From contig JANYHJ010000047.1 of NCBI GenBank assembly GCA_025359135.1, positions 1 to 45,120 on the forward strand: a stretch of DNA of 45,120 nt, given 5' to 3'. The notes under the pieces were generated by a model. That model was not told where the DNA came from and searched no databases. It saw only the letters and a program-made list of their open reading frames with translations. Both the position numbers and the translations under genes were made by a program. The DNA is from Gemmatimonadota bacterium. Its GTDB lineage: Bacteria; Gemmatimonadota; Gemmatimonadetes; Gemmatimonadales; Gemmatimonadaceae. Every line of letters starts with the position of its first letter. Position 1 is the stretch's first letter. This document shows, one piece after another, positions 15,463-22,871 of the stretch.

Positions 15463-16388
15463 GTGCAGGCGGCGAGCAGCTGCTGGAGGAGCGCGTCGTC
15501 GAGCATCTCGAGGCGGCTGATGATCTTGGTGCGCTCGATCGCGATGAGCTTCTCGGCGAGCTGCTCACGCAGCGTGGGGCCGGGGGCCACCTTCTTCGGC
15601 GGAGCGAGCTTCTTCGCGGGAGCCTTGGCTTTGGTCTTGGGTCGTGCAGCGCGCGTGGGGACGGTGCTCTGCTCGGTCTCGGTCGTGGTCTCGCTCATGG
15701 TCTTCTCCTCGGTCGCGTCGGCCAGGAGGACTTCCTGCACGGCTGCGAATTGTTCCGGGGATAGGCCAAGGTCTTCGGCGGTAGCGCCATTGCGAGCTCG
15801 CGCGATAATGCCGTCGAGGGCCCTATAGGCGCGCGCCCGATCGAGTGACTGCTCGCCGTCGAACTCGCCGGCATCGGAGAGGAGCTTCCGCTCGATGCTC
15901 ACGGCACCGCGGGGCGTGTCGTCGCTCACGTAGCGCACCCCGAAGGAGCATCGGACCTGCTCGAGTTGGGCGCCGCGAATGCCGATGGACTCCGGCGTGA
16001 CGTCGGGGTTCTCCCGAAGCGCAACGATCGCCGCCGACCGCTCGGCGTTCGTGAGACGAATGCGGGGCAGCGCGATCGGTCGCCCTCCCCTCGCGACACG
16101 TTGCACCTCGTGCTTGATCCACCACGCCGCGTACGTCGCGATCGAGTAGCCCCGTCCGGCGTCGAACCGCTCGATGGCCTTCTGGAAGCCGATGGCGCCG
16201 GCCTGGTAGAGATCGTCCAGGTCCTCCGCGGTCTTCTCGGCTCGCGCCGCCTTCTGCGTGAGCTTGCGGATCAGTCCCTGTTTCGCTCGGAAGAGCGCAT
16301 TGAAGAGGATCACCTTCCGGTGCCCGGCGGCCTTCTGCCACGCAACGATCGCCTCCGTATCCGCAGCGATCGAAGACGGCTTCCCCAT
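15459..16388 (-). CDS. sigma-70 family-like protein in the small-terminase position
   Basis: This 309-residue protein has a convincing sigma-70 region 2: DLDDLYQAGAIGFQKAIERF at about 57-76, then GRGYSIATYAAWWIKHEVQR. A region-3-like part follows (GRPIALPRIRL, then NPDVTPESIGIRG). A clear region 4 is not visible. From about residue 230 there is a Lys/Ala/Pro-rich linker and a C-terminal helical domain. An internal ATG at 15698 has GAGGAG 6 bases upstream and could start a separate 78-aa product. I chose ATG 16388; TTG 16427 is possible. It may direct RNA polymerase to late promoters, or its C-terminal part may be a small terminase. Coupled by ATGA to terL. Confidence 0.75.
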   Translation of the reverse strand: MGKPSSIAADTEAIVAWQKAAGHRKVILFNALFRAKQGLIRKLTQKAARAEKTAEDLDDLYQAGAIGFQKAIERFDAGRGYSIATYAAWWIKHEVQRVARGGRPIALPRIRLTNAERSAAIVALRENPDVTPESIGIRGAQLEQVRCSFGVRYVSDDTPRGAVSIERKLLSDAGEFDGEQSLDRARAYRALDGIIARARNGATAEDLGLSPEQFAAVQEVLLADATEEKTMSETTTETEQSTVPTRAARPKTKAKAPAKKLAPPKKVAPGPTLREQLAEKLIAIERTKIISRLEMLDDALLQQLLAACT

Positions 16389-16462
16389 GGATCCAGACCA
16401 TAGCTCGACCCCCGGGCGCCGTGCCAACGTTTTGGAGCCGCTGCCAATCCGTTGGAAATGAC

Positions 16463-16493
16463 GAAGGCCCCGAGCTCGACGCCCAGGGCCTTC
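16463..16493 (-). terminator. hairpin between capsid and sigma-like genes
   Basis: The perfect arms GAAGGCCC (16463-16470) and GGGCCTTC (16486-16493) have a 15-base loop. On the - strand it lies just after the capsid stop and is followed by GTCATTTCC, a weak T-tract. It probably attenuates transcription out of the highly expressed capsid gene. The rest of the 126-base gap (16389-16514) shows no other feature I can support. Confidence 0.5.
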
Positions 16494-16514
16494 ATCGTCT
16501 CGGTCGACTCCGTC

Positions 16515-17624
16515 TTAGACGGTGCCGTCCATGAAGCTGATCGACTTCGGGAAGCGGACCTGCGGAACGCCAAAGCGCTTGTGGCAGGGCACCTTGAAGA
16601 CGAGGTTCTGTTGCTGCGGAGCGAACTGCTCGAACTCCTGCGGGATGATGAGCTGGAAGTTCTCCGGCGATCGCTGCGCGCATAGGATGCGCTCGAGCGA
16701 GCCCGCGCCTGCGGTGTCAAGCTGCGGCCAGTACTCGATCGACTTCAGCCAGGGCAGCGAAGAGAGCAGGTACGCCCCGATCGTCGTCATGTTGAAGTTG
16801 TCGAGACGGAGCGTGCTCACGATCGCGAAGTTCTGCGTGCCGAGCACCAAGGTGTCCGGCTTGTGCGTGCCCTTGGTCGTCACGAAGACGCCGTCGAGCA
16901 GCGTGTTCACGTCGTTCAAAATCTCGTTCGCCGTCGCGTTTTGCGTGACGGTCGAGCCGGAGAGCGTGCCCCAGCGGAGGCCGCCGGCGGTCTTCGTGGA
17001 AGCCGTGACGGCCGTGATGCCGGTGGCGTTCGCCATGCCGGTGAAGCCGCGAACCGCGTCACCCGTCGCCGCGAGGGCATCGCACTTGCGTTCGATGATC
17101 CGACGCGCCGTGATCGCCTTCATGGCGTCGAGCGGGATGCCCGAGAACGCCTGCGAGCGGAGGTCCTGGATCGAGTACGAATACTCGCTGCGGAGCGAGT
17201 AGATGTTGCCCGTCACCTCGTAGCCGACGCGCTCCGCGTTCGGTGCGTTGTCGCCGTAGTTGTCGGCGATCTGCGCGGTTCCGAGCTCGTCGTACTCGTG
17301 GTAGCCGTGCGTCGTCGCGCCGGTGGGCACCGAGTAGTTCACGGGCCAGATGTCCGCATAGCGGATGTCCGGGTATTTGAACTCGTACGGCTGCGGCATG
17401 ATGTAGAGCAGCGAGCGGAGGAACATCGCGCTTTCGTTCGCGTCGATTTGCCCGAGCTGCTCGGAGAACTTCAGGACCTTCGCGATCGTTCGCGCGTCGA
17501 GACGACGACGCTTCGGGGCGAAGGGGCTCACCGGAGGAGCACGCTTCACCGTGGCAATCGCGCGACCACCATCGCGGCGAAGGCTGGCGGGCATCGTATC
17601 GAAGTCGACCGTAGCTGCGTTCAT
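16515..17624 (-). CDS. major capsid protein (DUF2184 family)
   Basis: This 369-residue protein has DUF2184-type capsid features: a basic N-terminal arm, then YDELGTAQIADNYGDNAPN, SIQDLRSQAFSGIPLDAMKA, ERKCDALAATGD and a late LIIPQEFEQFAPQQQ segment, consistent with the HK97 fold. It follows the cement protein and DUF2213 protease genes in the usual DUF2213-DUF2190-DUF2184 order. ATG 17624 has AAAGG upstream at SD distance and no TAGACC motif. A hairpin follows the stop. Confidence 0.9.
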   Translation of the reverse strand: MNAATVDFDTMPASLRRDGGRAIATVKRAPPVSPFAPKRRRLDARTIAKVLKFSEQLGQIDANESAMFLRSLLYIMPQPYEFKYPDIRYADIWPVNYSVPTGATTHGYHEYDELGTAQIADNYGDNAPNAERVGYEVTGNIYSLRSEYSYSIQDLRSQAFSGIPLDAMKAITARRIIERKCDALAATGDAVRGFTGMANATGITAVTASTKTAGGLRWGTLSGSTVTQNATANEILNDVNTLLDGVFVTTKGTHKPDTLVLGTQNFAIVSTLRLDNFNMTTIGAYLLSSLPWLKSIEYWPQLDTAGAGSLERILCAQRSPENFQLIIPQEFEQFAPQQQNLVFKVPCHKRFGVPQVRFPKSISFMDGTV

Positions 17625-17652
17625 GACTGAGCCTTTCGAGGTGCCTTGCGGA

Positions 17653-18156
17653 TCACGGCAGGTTCAGCTCGACGACTGCGACCTTGGGGTTCGCCGCCGT
17701 CAGACCGATGTCCTGGTACCAAATCGCCTTCGTGGTGCTGACTTCGGAGCCCGCGGTGCCAGAGACGGCGCCGCTCGTGAACGTCCCAGGGGAGTTCGCG
17801 AGGGTCGAGGAGTGCGAGACGTTTGCCGCGACACCCTGCGCGAACGTCGCGCCTGTCGCCATGACCGCTGCGATGCGTCCACGACGGAGCACCGGAACTT
17901 CAGTGCCGGGCTGATAGCCGCCGGGCTCCATGGAGTCCTTGTAGACGACGACGCCCCAGACGATTTTCGAGTCCGGGTCGCCCGTGCCCTGCGCGAGCTG
18001 GAGCACGCCGGCGTTGAGCTCCACGACGAAGCCGGGCTGGAGCGCGACGGCCCCGCACGGCTTCGAGTCGATGTAGTCCGACTCGTCGTTGTCGAAGAGC
18101 TGACCGGCGATGCCACCGGGATTCGCGAGAGAGTAGCTAGTCTGCGGTGCGGGCAT
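17653..18156 (-). CDS. capsid cement/decoration protein (DUF2190-like)
   Basis: This 167-residue beta-rich protein contains GAVALQPGFVVELNAGVLQL, then TGDPDSKIVWGVVVYKDSME and GTEVPVLRRGRIAAVM. The pattern resembles phage structural cement proteins of the DUF2190 or Gp24-like type. These stabilise the shell after maturation. It is encoded between the protease/scaffold and the capsid, which is the conserved position. ATG 18156 starts 3 bases after the upstream stop; GGAG lies about 10 bases before it. Confidence 0.8.
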   Translation of the reverse strand: MPAPQTSYSLANPGGIAGQLFDNDESDYIDSKPCGAVALQPGFVVELNAGVLQLAQGTGDPDSKIVWGVVVYKDSMEPGGYQPGTEVPVLRRGRIAAVMATGATFAQGVAANVSHSSTLANSPGTFTSGAVSGTAGSEVSTTKAIWYQDIGLTAANPKVAVVELNLP

Positions 18157-18159
18157 GGC

Positions 18160-18786
18160 TCAGTGCTCCAGTCCGAGGTGCTTGCGAGCTGCCGCTTCCG
18201 CGGCCACTTCGCCCACGCGCCACGGCTCTGCGCGCTGGTAGGTTTCGAGGAAGTCGCCGGCAGCGTCGAAGCGCTTCATCAGCTCCGCGAGCTCGGCGTC
18301 GCCGCCGGCTGCGTCGAGGTGGCTCTGGACTTGGACGGTTCCGGGTGCCGTGCCGCGGTTCAGGTCGGTCATGCTTGCGCCCGCCTTCTTCTGCGTGTCG
18401 ACCTGGAAATCGAAGCGGGCGCGGACATACTCGTCCGACTTGCCGTCCGCCTTGAACTCGGGGTCGCGAGCGACGACGCCGGCGATCATGAGCTCGCGAT
18501 CGGTACCGGCGTTGGGAACGTCCTTCCCGTGGAGGATGCGAGCGCCGTCGAGGACCGCGATGCGCGCGGTGACCGCGGCGTCGACGTTCACGGCGGGCTT
18601 CGCCTCGAGCTCCTTAACGCGGGCCTTGGCCTGCGCGAGCTCTCCATCGAGCTTCGCAAGATCCGTGTCGGTGCGCGCGCCGAGCTTGCTCTCCGCGACA
18701 TCCGCGCGAGCATTCCCCGTCGCTGCGGCCTTCTCGGACGCTTCGAGTTTCGCCTGGGCTGCCTTGAGCTGCTCTTCGAGGGTCAT
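18160..18786 (-). CDS. putative nested scaffold, internal in-frame start
   Basis: ATG 18786 lies in frame inside the DUF2213 gene and would give a 208-residue product with the same C terminus. It starts MTLEEQLKAAQAKLEAS and is coiled-coil-like for about 65 residues, as expected of a scaffold. The TAGACC motif sits exactly 7 bases upstream, inside codons for Thr-Arg-Pro. This resembles the nested lambda C/Nu3 protease-scaffold arrangement. The internal start is inferred, not proven. Confidence 0.6.
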   Translation of the reverse strand: MTLEEQLKAAQAKLEASEKAAATGNARADVAESKLGARTDTDLAKLDGELAQAKARVKELEAKPAVNVDAAVTARIAVLDGARILHGKDVPNAGTDRELMIAGVVARDPEFKADGKSDEYVRARFDFQVDTQKKAGASMTDLNRGTAPGTVQVQSHLDAAGGDAELAELMKRFDAAGDFLETYQRAEPWRVGEVAAEAAARKHLGLEH

Positions 18787-19371
18787 GCTCGCCGGTCTAG
18801 TCACGTCGCCCGCGTCGGTGAGGTAGGCCACGTCCACGCCATCCAGACGCAGGCGCACTTCGCTTCCGGCGCGGCCCCAATTCTTGGGCCCGAGTCCGAT
18901 GTGGTTGATGACGATGTCGCGCTGGATCGCGTCGTACTTCTCGCCGCTCGGTGTCACGCCGGGCGTCATCTCGAGCATGCAGTCGTAGCCGCACGAGATC
19001 TCCGTGAGCTGGTCTTCCCCGTCGCTGTTGATGCGATCGAGCGTGCTCTGGTCGCGCACCACGATGTCGCCGGCCGTGTAGATCCCATCCCGCTTCGTGC
19101 CGCGAATGTCACCAGCCGCGTGCTCTTTCCAGTTCGACGGACCGATCATCGCCGGATGCCCGACCACGACGGTCGCGGTATCGAACGAGTCGAGGGACTT
19201 CTTCGCGAAGACCTCCTCGGGGGGCCGGTACTCGCGGCGCACGGTGCCATCTGCCTGCGCGTAGTCCTGCACGCCGACGCGAGAGAACCGGGCCGGGATG
19301 CGCGCGTGCCCCTGGGGCGTCTTGTGGTCGACGCGAATGCGGTTGCCGACGTCTACGCGATGGACCTTCAT
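18160..19371 (-). CDS. prohead protease with fused scaffold (DUF2213)
   Basis: This 403-residue protein begins with a DUF2213 domain: MKVHRVDVGNRIRVDHKTPQ, GHARIPARFSRVGVQDY, then TVVVGHPAMIG and the TEISCGYDC segment. The His of VGHP and the Ser of EISCGY are plausible catalytic positions, by analogy with phage prohead proteases. The second half (from about 196) is a coiled-coil scaffold-like domain. It would assemble and then process the prohead before the cement and capsid proteins mature. ATG 19371 carries TAGACC and lies back-to-back with the + strand connector gene. Confidence 0.85.
   Translation of the reverse strand: MKVHRVDVGNRIRVDHKTPQGHARIPARFSRVGVQDYAQADGTVRREYRPPEEVFAKKSLDSFDTATVVVGHPAMIGPSNWKEHAAGDIRGTKRDGIYTAGDIVVRDQSTLDRINSDGEDQLTEISCGYDCMLEMTPGVTPSGEKYDAIQRDIVINHIGLGPKNWGRAGSEVRLRLDGVDVAYLTDAGDVTRPASMTLEEQLKAAQAKLEASEKAAATGNARADVAESKLGARTDTDLAKLDGELAQAKARVKELEAKPAVNVDAAVTARIAVLDGARILHGKDVPNAGTDRELMIAGVVARDPEFKADGKSDEYVRARFDFQVDTQKKAGASMTDLNRGTAPGTVQVQSHLDAAGGDAELAELMKRFDAAGDFLETYQRAEPWRVGEVAAEAAARKHLGLEH
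18794..18799 (-). promoter_or_regulatory. TAGACC motif inside DUF2213 coding sequence
   Basis: TAGACC-GGCGAGC-ATG, in-frame coding for Thr-Arg-Pro-Ala-Ser before Met. The spacing is the same as at true gene starts. Here the TAG is out of frame and cannot be a stop, so the motif is present for another reason. Confidence 0.65.
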
Positions 19372-19378
19372 GCCGCGC

Positions 19379-19384
19379 GGTCTA
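19379..19384 (-). promoter_or_regulatory. TAGACC late start motif (protease), leftward of a divergent pair
   Basis: TAGACC-GCGCGGC-ATG. No gene ends here, so the TAG has no stop function. Its partner on the + strand lies 13 bases away. Confidence 0.7.
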
Positions 19385-19397
19385 CGGGCGCGGCGGA

Positions 19398-19403
19398 TAG
19401 ACC
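19398..19403 (+). promoter_or_regulatory. TAGACC late start motif (connector), rightward of a divergent pair
   Basis: TAGACC-CAGGCC-ATG before the DUF4054-like gene. This is the only + strand copy found, and it appears exactly where structural genes switch strand. That argues for a motif that travels with late gene starts rather than a strand-specific composition effect. Confidence 0.7.
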
Positions 19404-19409
19404 CAGGCC

Positions 19410-19685
19410 ATGGACTGGCCCACCTTCATCGCTCGTCGCCCCGAATTCGCTGGCTACGACGCCACCATGGGCGCGCTCGTCATCGTGGAGGCTACGCGCC
19501 AGATCGACGCGACCCTCTGGGGCCCCCTCGCCGACGATGGGATCTCGCTCCTTGCGGCCCAGAAACTGGCCAAGGAACCGAGCGGGAACAGCGCGAAGCT
19601 CGTGAACCAGGACGGCAGCACCGTCTACGACATGGAGCTCGACCGGCTGCGGATGGACGTGAGCGGCGGCTACCGGGTCACGTGA
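19410..19685 (+). CDS. head-tail connector, DUF4054-like (91 aa)
   Basis: A small helical protein with the DUF4054-type start DWPTFIARRPEFAGYDATMG and a following helix (ALVIVEATRQIDATLWG). A basic-polar end (NQDGSTVYDMELDRLRMDV) completes it. Such adaptors lie below the portal. It is one of only two late genes on the + strand. Its stop overlaps the next GTG (GTGA). Confidence 0.75.
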   Translation: MDWPTFIARRPEFAGYDATMGALVIVEATRQIDATLWGPLADDGISLLAAQKLAKEPSGNSAKLVNQDGSTVYDMELDRLRMDVSGGYRVT

Positions 19686-20170
19686 CGGTCCGCATCAAGG
19701 ACGCCGACCACGGCATGCGCGCGCTCCTCGACCGGATGCGCGAGGCCTCGAAGGGGGCCGGCATCAGCGTTGGCGTCCACGCCCAGGAGGGCGCCCAGGA
19801 GCACAAGGCGAAGGATGGGGAAGTCGCGCCGGTGACGATCCTGGACATCGCCTTGTTCAACGAATTCGGGCTCGGCGTCCCGGAGCGCTCCTTCATCCGC
19901 GCATGGTTCGACAGCGCCTCGAAGGAGAACAAGGAAGCCCTCGAGCGCGCGCTGAAGCTGGTGCTGAAGGGCGGCAAGACACTGCCCGAGGCGCTGGAGC
20001 TCGTGGGCCTGCGCTTCCAGGGGCAGATCCAGAAGTTCATCGCCGCGGGCGTCCCTCCGGCAAATGCGCCCGCCACCGTCGCGCAAAAGGGCAGCAGCAA
20101 GCCCCTAATCGACACGGGCCAGCTCCGTGACAGCGTGACCTTCAAGGTGACGGACAAGCCCACCGACTAA
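19682..20170 (+). CDS. tail completion / head-tail joining protein (162 aa)
   Basis: GTG 19682 overlaps the upstream stop (GTGA). The sequence has the layout of phage tail-completion proteins: NEFGLGVPERSFIRAWFDS in the middle, an amphipathic helix with Ala/Leu/Lys, and a C-terminal LIDTGQLRDSVTFKV motif. The G-x-P-x-R-x-F/L and L-x-D-T-G-x-L-x-x-S motifs are shared by gp10/HK97-like joining proteins. Stops of this gene and the convergent neck gene overlap at 20167-20170. Confidence 0.8.
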   Translation: MTVRIKDADHGMRALLDRMREASKGAGISVGVHAQEGAQEHKAKDGEVAPVTILDIALFNEFGLGVPERSFIRAWFDSASKENKEALERALKLVLKGGKTLPEALELVGLRFQGQIQKFIAAGVPPANAPATVAQKGSSKPLIDTGQLRDSVTFKVTDKPTD

Positions 20171-20772
20171 TGCGGGGGCTTCGGCATCCCTTCCACCCAG
20201 TCCGTGGTGACGGTGGCGGTGCCGCCGCCCTCGGTGGTGAGGGTACCGGTGCCGATGATCTCGTGGATCGTCTGGTTCCCTCCCGGCACCGTCGCCACGT
20301 CCTGGTTCGCCAGGGCCACGGTCAGATCGGCGTGCGCGGCGGAGATGTACCGAGAGTTGATGGTCGTCGGCAGCGGCAGCACAGGGCCGTTCGTGACGAG
20401 TACGAGGCCCATCCCGTTCAGGGTGTCGAGGTTGTTGGGTTGCCAGATCCGCGTGTGGAGCAGGTCCATGTAGTCGTCGGCGAAGAACTGCCCCGGCGGT
20501 CCCCAGAGAAAGAGCTGGAAGCCGAGCAGGAGCTCGCGGCGGCCGACCTGGTCCAGCACATAGGTGCCGTCCCCGTTGTCGGTCTGCCGGAGGTCGTCAC
20601 AGCCCACGGTCGTCCGCGAGCTCGATGCGATGCGGCAGCTCGCCCAGAGCAGGCCGCCTGCCGGCTTGCCGAACGAAGGCTCGACGTCGCCCTGCCACAC
20701 GACGTACGCGGGAGGGCAGTTCAGGATGCTCGCCACGAGCGCTTTGAAGGCAGTTCGGGGGAACGGCGTCAC
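20167..20772 (-). CDS. neck protein (LIC_12616-like), 201 aa
   Basis: The N-terminal half contains VVWQGDVEPSFGKPAGGLL and a beta-rich region, then GFQLFLWGPPGQFFADDYMD and LHTRIWQPNNLDTLNGMGLV. The sequence ends in TTDWVEGMPKPPH. This resembles neck-terminator proteins found beside connector genes in small myoviruses. Start GTG 20772 carries TAGACC. It probably seals the tail-head interface. Confidence 0.7.
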   Translation of the reverse strand: MTPFPRTAFKALVASILNCPPAYVVWQGDVEPSFGKPAGGLLWASCRIASSSRTTVGCDDLRQTDNGDGTYVLDQVGRRELLLGFQLFLWGPPGQFFADDYMDLLHTRIWQPNNLDTLNGMGLVLVTNGPVLPLPTTINSRYISAAHADLTVALANQDVATVPGGNQTIHEIIGTGTLTTEGGGTATVTTDWVEGMPKPPH

Positions 20773-20778
20773 GTGCTC

Positions 20779-20784
20779 GGTCTA
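20779..20784 (-). promoter_or_regulatory. TAGACC late start motif (neck gene)
   Basis: TAGACC-GAGCAC-GTG. The TAG is the stop of the 154-aa gene. Confidence 0.6.
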
Positions 20785-21246
20785 CGCGCGTGCGTTGCTC
20801 ACGCCGTTCGTGCCCATGGGGCGCAGCTGGATCGTGATGACGGCGCCAGCCGTTGTTCCCGCTCCAGCGACGGCGACGAGCCGCATGCGATCGTTGAAGG
20901 GGCCACCCACGAAGGTCGCTGCCGCGAGGAGCGGAGTCAGGTTCACGCCAACGACGACGGGCGTCAGGGCTTGCTGGAAGCGGCTCACGCCCACCCTGTT
21001 CCTGAACGCTGCCGCACCAGCGGCGAGCTGCGCGTAGTGGCCGTAATCGAACCACGTGGCGCCCCCGTCCGGACTCGTCTGGAGGAAGAGGTCCAGCGTG
21101 CCACCCGTCGCGCCGATGAGAGACGCGCAGATGTCCAGCGACTCCGGCGCATCGATGTACGTCGCGAAGACCGCGGGCGCTCCCACTACCGCGGTGCTGG
21201 GAGCGGCTGGAGTCGTGCCCGTGAGCGTGAAGAGCGCGTCGGTCAT
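20782..21246 (-). CDS. putative structural protein (154 aa)
   Basis: This beta-rich protein has no charged linker: MTDALFTLTGTTPAAPSTAV, FLQTSPDGGATWFDYGHYAQ and a hydrophobic C terminus. Similar small beta-sandwich proteins lie near neck or baseplate genes and may decorate the virion. ATG 21246 carries TAGACC. No family assigned. Confidence 0.65.
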   Translation of the reverse strand: MTDALFTLTGTTPAAPSTAVVGAPAVFATYIDAPESLDICASLIGATGGTLDLFLQTSPDGGATWFDYGHYAQLAAGAAAFRNRVGVSRFQQALTPVVVGVNLTPLLAAATFVGGPFNDRMRLVAVAGAGTTAGAVITIQLRPMGTNGVSNARA

Positions 21247-21253
21247 GCGCCCG

Positions 21254-21259
21254 GGTCTA
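21254..21259 (-). promoter_or_regulatory. TAGACC late start motif
   Basis: TAGACC-CGGGCGC-ATG before the 154-aa gene. The TAG is the stop of the baseplate J-like gene. Confidence 0.6.
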
Positions 21260-22450
21260 GGTGACGTTCACCGTGCACGTGTTGAACGTCGCGATCTGGA
21301 AGGGCGTGATGATGATGTTCGCCGAGACGGCCGGGCTGGGGTTCACGTCCAGGAAGAAGGACGTCACGTCGAGCACGCCCTGCACGCTGAGCGCGGCCGA
21401 CTCGCAGGCGAGCGCGTAGACGGTCTGCCCTGGGATGAACGTACCGAGCAGCGTCGCGATCGCCGCCTGGATGAGCGCAACACCGTTCACCGGGAACGTG
21501 AGCGGGTTCGTCTTCACGGTGATGGTGAAATAGATCTGCTGCTGCGTGACGCGCGTGAACGAGACCGCCTGGAGCTTGCCCGTCGCGTCCGTCGCATTCA
21601 CGGTCGTCACCCCGTAGCTCTGGATGCCGCTGGGCTTGCTGTTCCATGTCGCCTGCGCGATGAGAGCGTTGCTCGCGAGCGGGCTTGGGCCGTCCCAGAT
21701 GAGTGCCTGGAAGGACTTCGCCGGCTGCCCGTTGCCGTCCGTCGCGAGCGTGTTGTTCTCGAGAACGCTCGCCGAGATGATGCCCGGCACCAGGGTCGGG
21801 TTCAGAAGACTCGCGCGAATGGAGTCGATCGTGCAGCCGCCGGCCGCGACGAGGAGCGTGGCGCGGCGGAGGCGAAGTGCCGTGTCGGTCTCGATGTTCG
21901 TGCCGAGCGTGCCCGCCGCGGGGTTGGTGATGCTGTTCAGACCCGAGACCGTCGGCGAGATCACCGTGAGGGTGCCCAGGTTGCAGGCGATCGGTCCCGT
22001 CTGCGTCGCGAGGAAGACGATCCCGGTGTAGTTGCCCAGCGTCGTGCTCACGATCGCATCGCGGTTCGTGAACGTGAGACCCGGGTATCCGGCGATGTTC
22101 GCGATGATTTGCCCGACCGTGTAGCTCTGCGAGGCGTTGATGTTCAGCGTGCAGAGGACCTGCGTCTTCGTGGCAGGCAAGCGCGTGACGCCCGTGAGCG
22201 CGCAGAGGTTGTCGAGCTGGATGCCCACCGCGCCGTTCGGGTCGATCGCAGCGTAGATGGCCTGGAGGAGCGCCCAGACGTTCGCCTGCGCGCTCGCCCA
22301 GATGCCGTTCATCTGCCCCATCGGCTGGGTGGGATTCAGGTTCAGCGCGGCGTCGATGGTGGCGAGCTGGTCCTGCTCGATCGCCTTCTGCACCTCCGCC
22401 GTCGTCGGCGTCTGCATGCCCGCACTGGTAAGGCCGCCCGGGGTCGTCAT
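21257..22450 (-). CDS. baseplate J-like wedge protein
   Basis: This 397-residue protein matches the baseplate J architecture. An N-terminal helical part has ANVWALLQAIYAAIDPNGAV, with an LDNLCALTGVTRLPAT-like transition to beta sheet. TDTALRLRRATLLVAAGG follows, as in ETD-x-x-x-RxR signatures of the family, and the C terminus is a small mixed domain. It forms the wedge ring of the contractile baseplate. ATG 22450 overlaps the upstream stop (ATGA). Confidence 0.88.
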   Translation of the reverse strand: MTTPGGLTSAGMQTPTTAEVQKAIEQDQLATIDAALNLNPTQPMGQMNGIWASAQANVWALLQAIYAAIDPNGAVGIQLDNLCALTGVTRLPATKTQVLCTLNINASQSYTVGQIIANIAGYPGLTFTNRDAIVSTTLGNYTGIVFLATQTGPIACNLGTLTVISPTVSGLNSITNPAAGTLGTNIETDTALRLRRATLLVAAGGCTIDSIRASLLNPTLVPGIISASVLENNTLATDGNGQPAKSFQALIWDGPSPLASNALIAQATWNSKPSGIQSYGVTTVNATDATGKLQAVSFTRVTQQQIYFTITVKTNPLTFPVNGVALIQAAIATLLGTFIPGQTVYALACESAALSVQGVLDVTSFFLDVNPSPAVSANIIITPFQIATFNTCTVNVT

Positions 22451-22854
22451 GACGGCGTGCCTCCGCCGCCGAACGTGGCGACGATGAAGGGCTGGCCGTA
22501 GCCGCCCACGATGTAGCTGCCGGTCGCGTGCTGGATCTGCGCGCTCCAGGTGAGCACACGGGTCGACCGGTTCAGGGAGATCGGGAGAGAGACTACCTTC
22601 GCTACGCCGGGCGTGGCGAGCATCATCGAGCGGAAGATCTGGGCGAGCACCCGCACGTCCGGGTTCTTCACCATGATCGCCTGCAGGTACGGAAACCCCT
22701 GCTGGAGGTCCATGAACCACTCGCCCTTGCCCATGGCGAAGCGCGCGTTGAGCTCCTGGACGGTCTCGGCGATGGTGTTCGACGAAACGAGCGTCATGCC
22801 GCCGTTCACGAACGAGAGGTCGTTGAAGACCGGATCCAGGGGCAGCGCCGACAC
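22447..22854 (-). CDS. baseplate wedge protein, gpW/gp25-like (135 aa)
   Basis: Features of the gpW/gp25 type: an N-terminal extended part, ETVQELNARFAMGKGEWFMD, LQQGFPYLQAIM and a later IFRSMMLATPGVAKV helix-strand unit. It precedes the J-like wedge as expected. The start is GTG 22854, placed 6 bases after TAGACC; the nearby ATG 22856 is out of frame. Confidence 0.8.
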   Translation of the reverse strand: MSALPLDPVFNDLSFVNGGMTLVSSNTIAETVQELNARFAMGKGEWFMDLQQGFPYLQAIMVKNPDVRVLAQIFRSMMLATPGVAKVVSLPISLNRSTRVLTWSAQIQHATGSYIVGGYGQPFIVATFGGGGTPS

Positions 22855-22860
22855 ATGGCG

Positions 22861-22866
22861 GGTCTA
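22861..22866 (-). promoter_or_regulatory. TAGACC late start motif (gp25-like)
   Basis: TAGACC-CGCCAT-GTG. It is intergenic: the upstream stop TAG lies at 22872-22874, 5 bases before the motif in the reading direction. Confidence 0.65.
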
Positions 22867-22871
22867 CGGAG

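Noticed and set aside
16463-16493. Strong rho-independent terminator after the capsid gene
   Set aside because: The hairpin is real, but the T-tract is weak (GTCATTTCC), so it was kept only as a moderate-confidence attenuator.
17551-19605. 684-aa + strand ORF
   Set aside because: Antisense to cement, scaffold and protease genes whose families are recognisable.
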